Shown here in pieces: positions 62,979 to 64,000 of a stretch of 64,000 bases of DNA; within the stretch, counting starts at the first letter, position 1; every line of letters begins with the position of its first letter. The stretch is from Ktedonospora formicarum (GTDB lineage: Bacteria > Chloroflexota > Ktedonobacteria > Ktedonobacterales > Ktedonobacteraceae), in the NCBI RefSeq assembly GCF_016587355.1, contig NZ_BNJF01000004.1, positions 434,001 through 498,000 on the forward strand. The letters run 5' to 3'. Below the pieces are notes generated by a model that searched no databases, was not told where the DNA came from, and saw only the letters and a list, made by a program, of their open reading frames with translations. The position numbers were made by a program, and so were the translations under genes.

Positions 62979-63044
62979 AGTGTAAGGTGCTCATCTCTCA
63001 AAAGAATCTCAGGAGTGTCGGTTTGTTTCACAAATCATTCACAA
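62979..63044 (-). promoter_or_regulatory. Four-box TTGTGA promoter, site G (cydAB)
   Basis: Minus strand: boxes 63044-63039 (TTGTGA), 63033-63028 (TTGTGA), 63012-63007 (CTGAGA) and 63001-62996 (TTGAGA), then 11 nt and -10 TACACT at 62984-62979. Transcription should start near 62972, ~83 nt before cydA. Confidence 0.78.
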
Positions 63045-63180
63045 GGAGAAGCTAGGGCTAAAATCAGTTTTGCATTCTTTAGACAGATGTAGACAAATAA
63101 GGATATGTATTGCCCTTGCCAAAGCCGTGCTTTTCTGGTATATTTGTTCTACTTCCGACACAGAAGGGGAAGAACAACAG

Positions 63181-64000
63181 ATGGTCCGTGGGTATCGGGG
63201 AGAACTCGATCTCAATAATGCACAAAAGACGCTCTGCCGCAAACATGCCGGAGCCGCTCGCTGGGCGTACAACTTTGGTCTTCGCCGCAAACAGGAAGCC
63301 TACAAGGCAGGGCAAAAAACGCCCACCGCCATCGATCTGCATCGCGAGATCAATGCCCTCAAGGCCTCTCAACCTTGGATGTATTCAGTGAGCAAGTGCG
63401 CCTTTCAAGAAGGATTGCGCGACCTGGATGCCGCCTTCAAGCACTTCTTTCGCAAGTGCCGCCTCAAAAAAGCAGGCACATGGAAAGGCAAATGTGGCTA
63501 TCCCCGCTTCAAAAGCCGCAAGAAAGCCATCGGTGGTGCCCGCTTCACTGGGAGCATTCGGGTGTCTGCGGATGCGATCCAGTTGCCTCGTTTGGGGGTG
63601 CTCCGACTCAAAGAGCACGGCTATTTCCCTCTGGGCGGCAAGATCAGCAGTGCCACCATCCGTGAGCAAGCTGGCAGATGGTTTGTCTCGATCTGTGTGC
63701 ATGAGCAAGCAGAGGAAGCGAAAACACTCCAGCCAGCCACAGGCGACGTGATTGGGGTTGATCTTGGCGTGAAAACCCTGGCAACCCTCTCGGATGGACG
63801 CACCTTCGAGAATCCCAAGGCACTACGCAAGAAACTCACGGCGTTGAAGCGCCTCTCGCGACGTCATAGCCGTAAGGCCAAAGGATCACGCAATCGGCAG
63901 AAAGCCAAGCAACGCCTCTCACGGATGCATGCCCGGATCGCCAACGTACGAAACGATGCCTTGCACCAAGCAACCGCTCAGATCGTGGCGAGAACCAAGC
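63181..64000 (+). CDS. tnpB: TnpB (IS200/IS605 OrfB) RNA-guided nuclease, 3' end beyond window
   Basis: Open from ATG 63181 (AGAAGGGGAAG upstream) to the window edge: 273 codons. N-terminal helix-turn-helix (MVRGYRGELDLNNAQKTLCR, GAARWAYNFGLRRKQEAYKA), the GYPRFKSRKKA region, and RuvC-I GVDLGVKTLATLSDG at residues ~190-204 with the catalytic Asp, then LKRLSRRHSRKAKGSRNRQK. TnpB proteins are ancestors of Cas12 that cut DNA guided by omega-RNA from the element's 3' end. No tnpA is next to it, so it is an IS1341-like or solo element. Confidence 0.88.
   Translation, partial: MVRGYRGELDLNNAQKTLCRKHAGAARWAYNFGLRRKQEAYKAGQKTPTAIDLHREINALKASQPWMYSVSKCAFQEGLRDLDAAFKHFFRKCRLKKAGTWKGKCGYPRFKSRKKAIGGARFTGSIRVSADAIQLPRLGVLRLKEHGYFPLGGKISSATIREQAGRWFVSICVHEQAEEAKTLQPATGDVIGVDLGVKTLATLSDGRTFENPKALRKKLTALKRLSRRHSRKAKGSRNRQKAKQRLSRMHARIANVRNDALHQATAQIVARTK

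Noticed and set aside
1..64000. tRNA, rRNA or riboswitch genes
   Set aside because: None recognised by eye; a covariance search was not possible, so small RNAs may be missed.

Overview
The window looks like a chromosome segment of a Ktedonobacteria-like member of the Chloroflexota. This is inferred from gene style: XRE/NB-ARC/TPR regulators, tandem-domain universal stress proteins, a Bacillus-type LexA box and heavy insertion-sequence load. No rRNA or other marker gene confirms it.

Layout. 1-5 kb is debris: transposase remnants, an IS6-like element with terminal repeats, a decayed zinc-motif gene, a secreted repeat protein and an RHS fragment. 5-14.4 kb holds a compositionally distinct small gene, an AT-hook protein/methyltransferase pair, a large XRE/NB-ARC/TPR regulator and a LexA-controlled umuDC-type mutagenesis operon with a third, unrecognised gene. 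15-31 kb holds a P1B ATPase, a stress protein and a P2 ATPase in a row, then a MurB-like flavoprotein, a Tat-exported multicopper oxidase, a stress protein, an MgtA-type ATPase and an MgtC/DUF4010 gene broken by an amber codon. 31-36.3 kb is a bidirectional group 3b-type [NiFe]-hydrogenase operon with its maturation protease and an embedded cyclic-nucleotide-binding protein. 37-43.7 kb has a stress protein, a phosphotransferase, a second (frameshifted) MurB-like gene, and a P-loop kinase gene cut by an IS4-family element. 44-49 kb has an Acg-type nitroreductase and an operon of CaiB-type CoA transferase, AcuB-like protein and an AcuC deacetylase fused to a GNAT acetyltransferase. 50-54.4 kb is another IS cluster. 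54.6-63 kb has two more stress proteins, a flavin oxidoreductase, two small unknown proteins and cydAB. The right edge is a partial tnpB.

How it fits together. Five tandem-USP proteins, an Acg-type nitroreductase, a COG2187-type kinase, cation ATPases, a 3b hydrogenase and cytochrome bd recall, by gene content, the actinobacterial DosR hypoxia/dormancy regulon. The strongest new observation is a shared promoter architecture at seven places: four TTGTGA-like hexamers at offsets 0, 11, 32 and 43 followed, exactly 11 nt after the last, by a TAnnnT -10 hexamer. It lies upstream of the P1B ATPase, the 37-kb stress protein, the nitroreductase, a gene-poor transcript near 57.5 kb, the 58-kb stress protein, a small zinc-motif gene pair and cydAB. 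I propose an oxygen/energy-limitation survival regulon driven by a direct-repeat-binding regulator encoded elsewhere.

Several genes carry lesions. Three are single-base losses in short G/C runs, which could be real or assembly errors. Others are in-frame stops or a small duplication.
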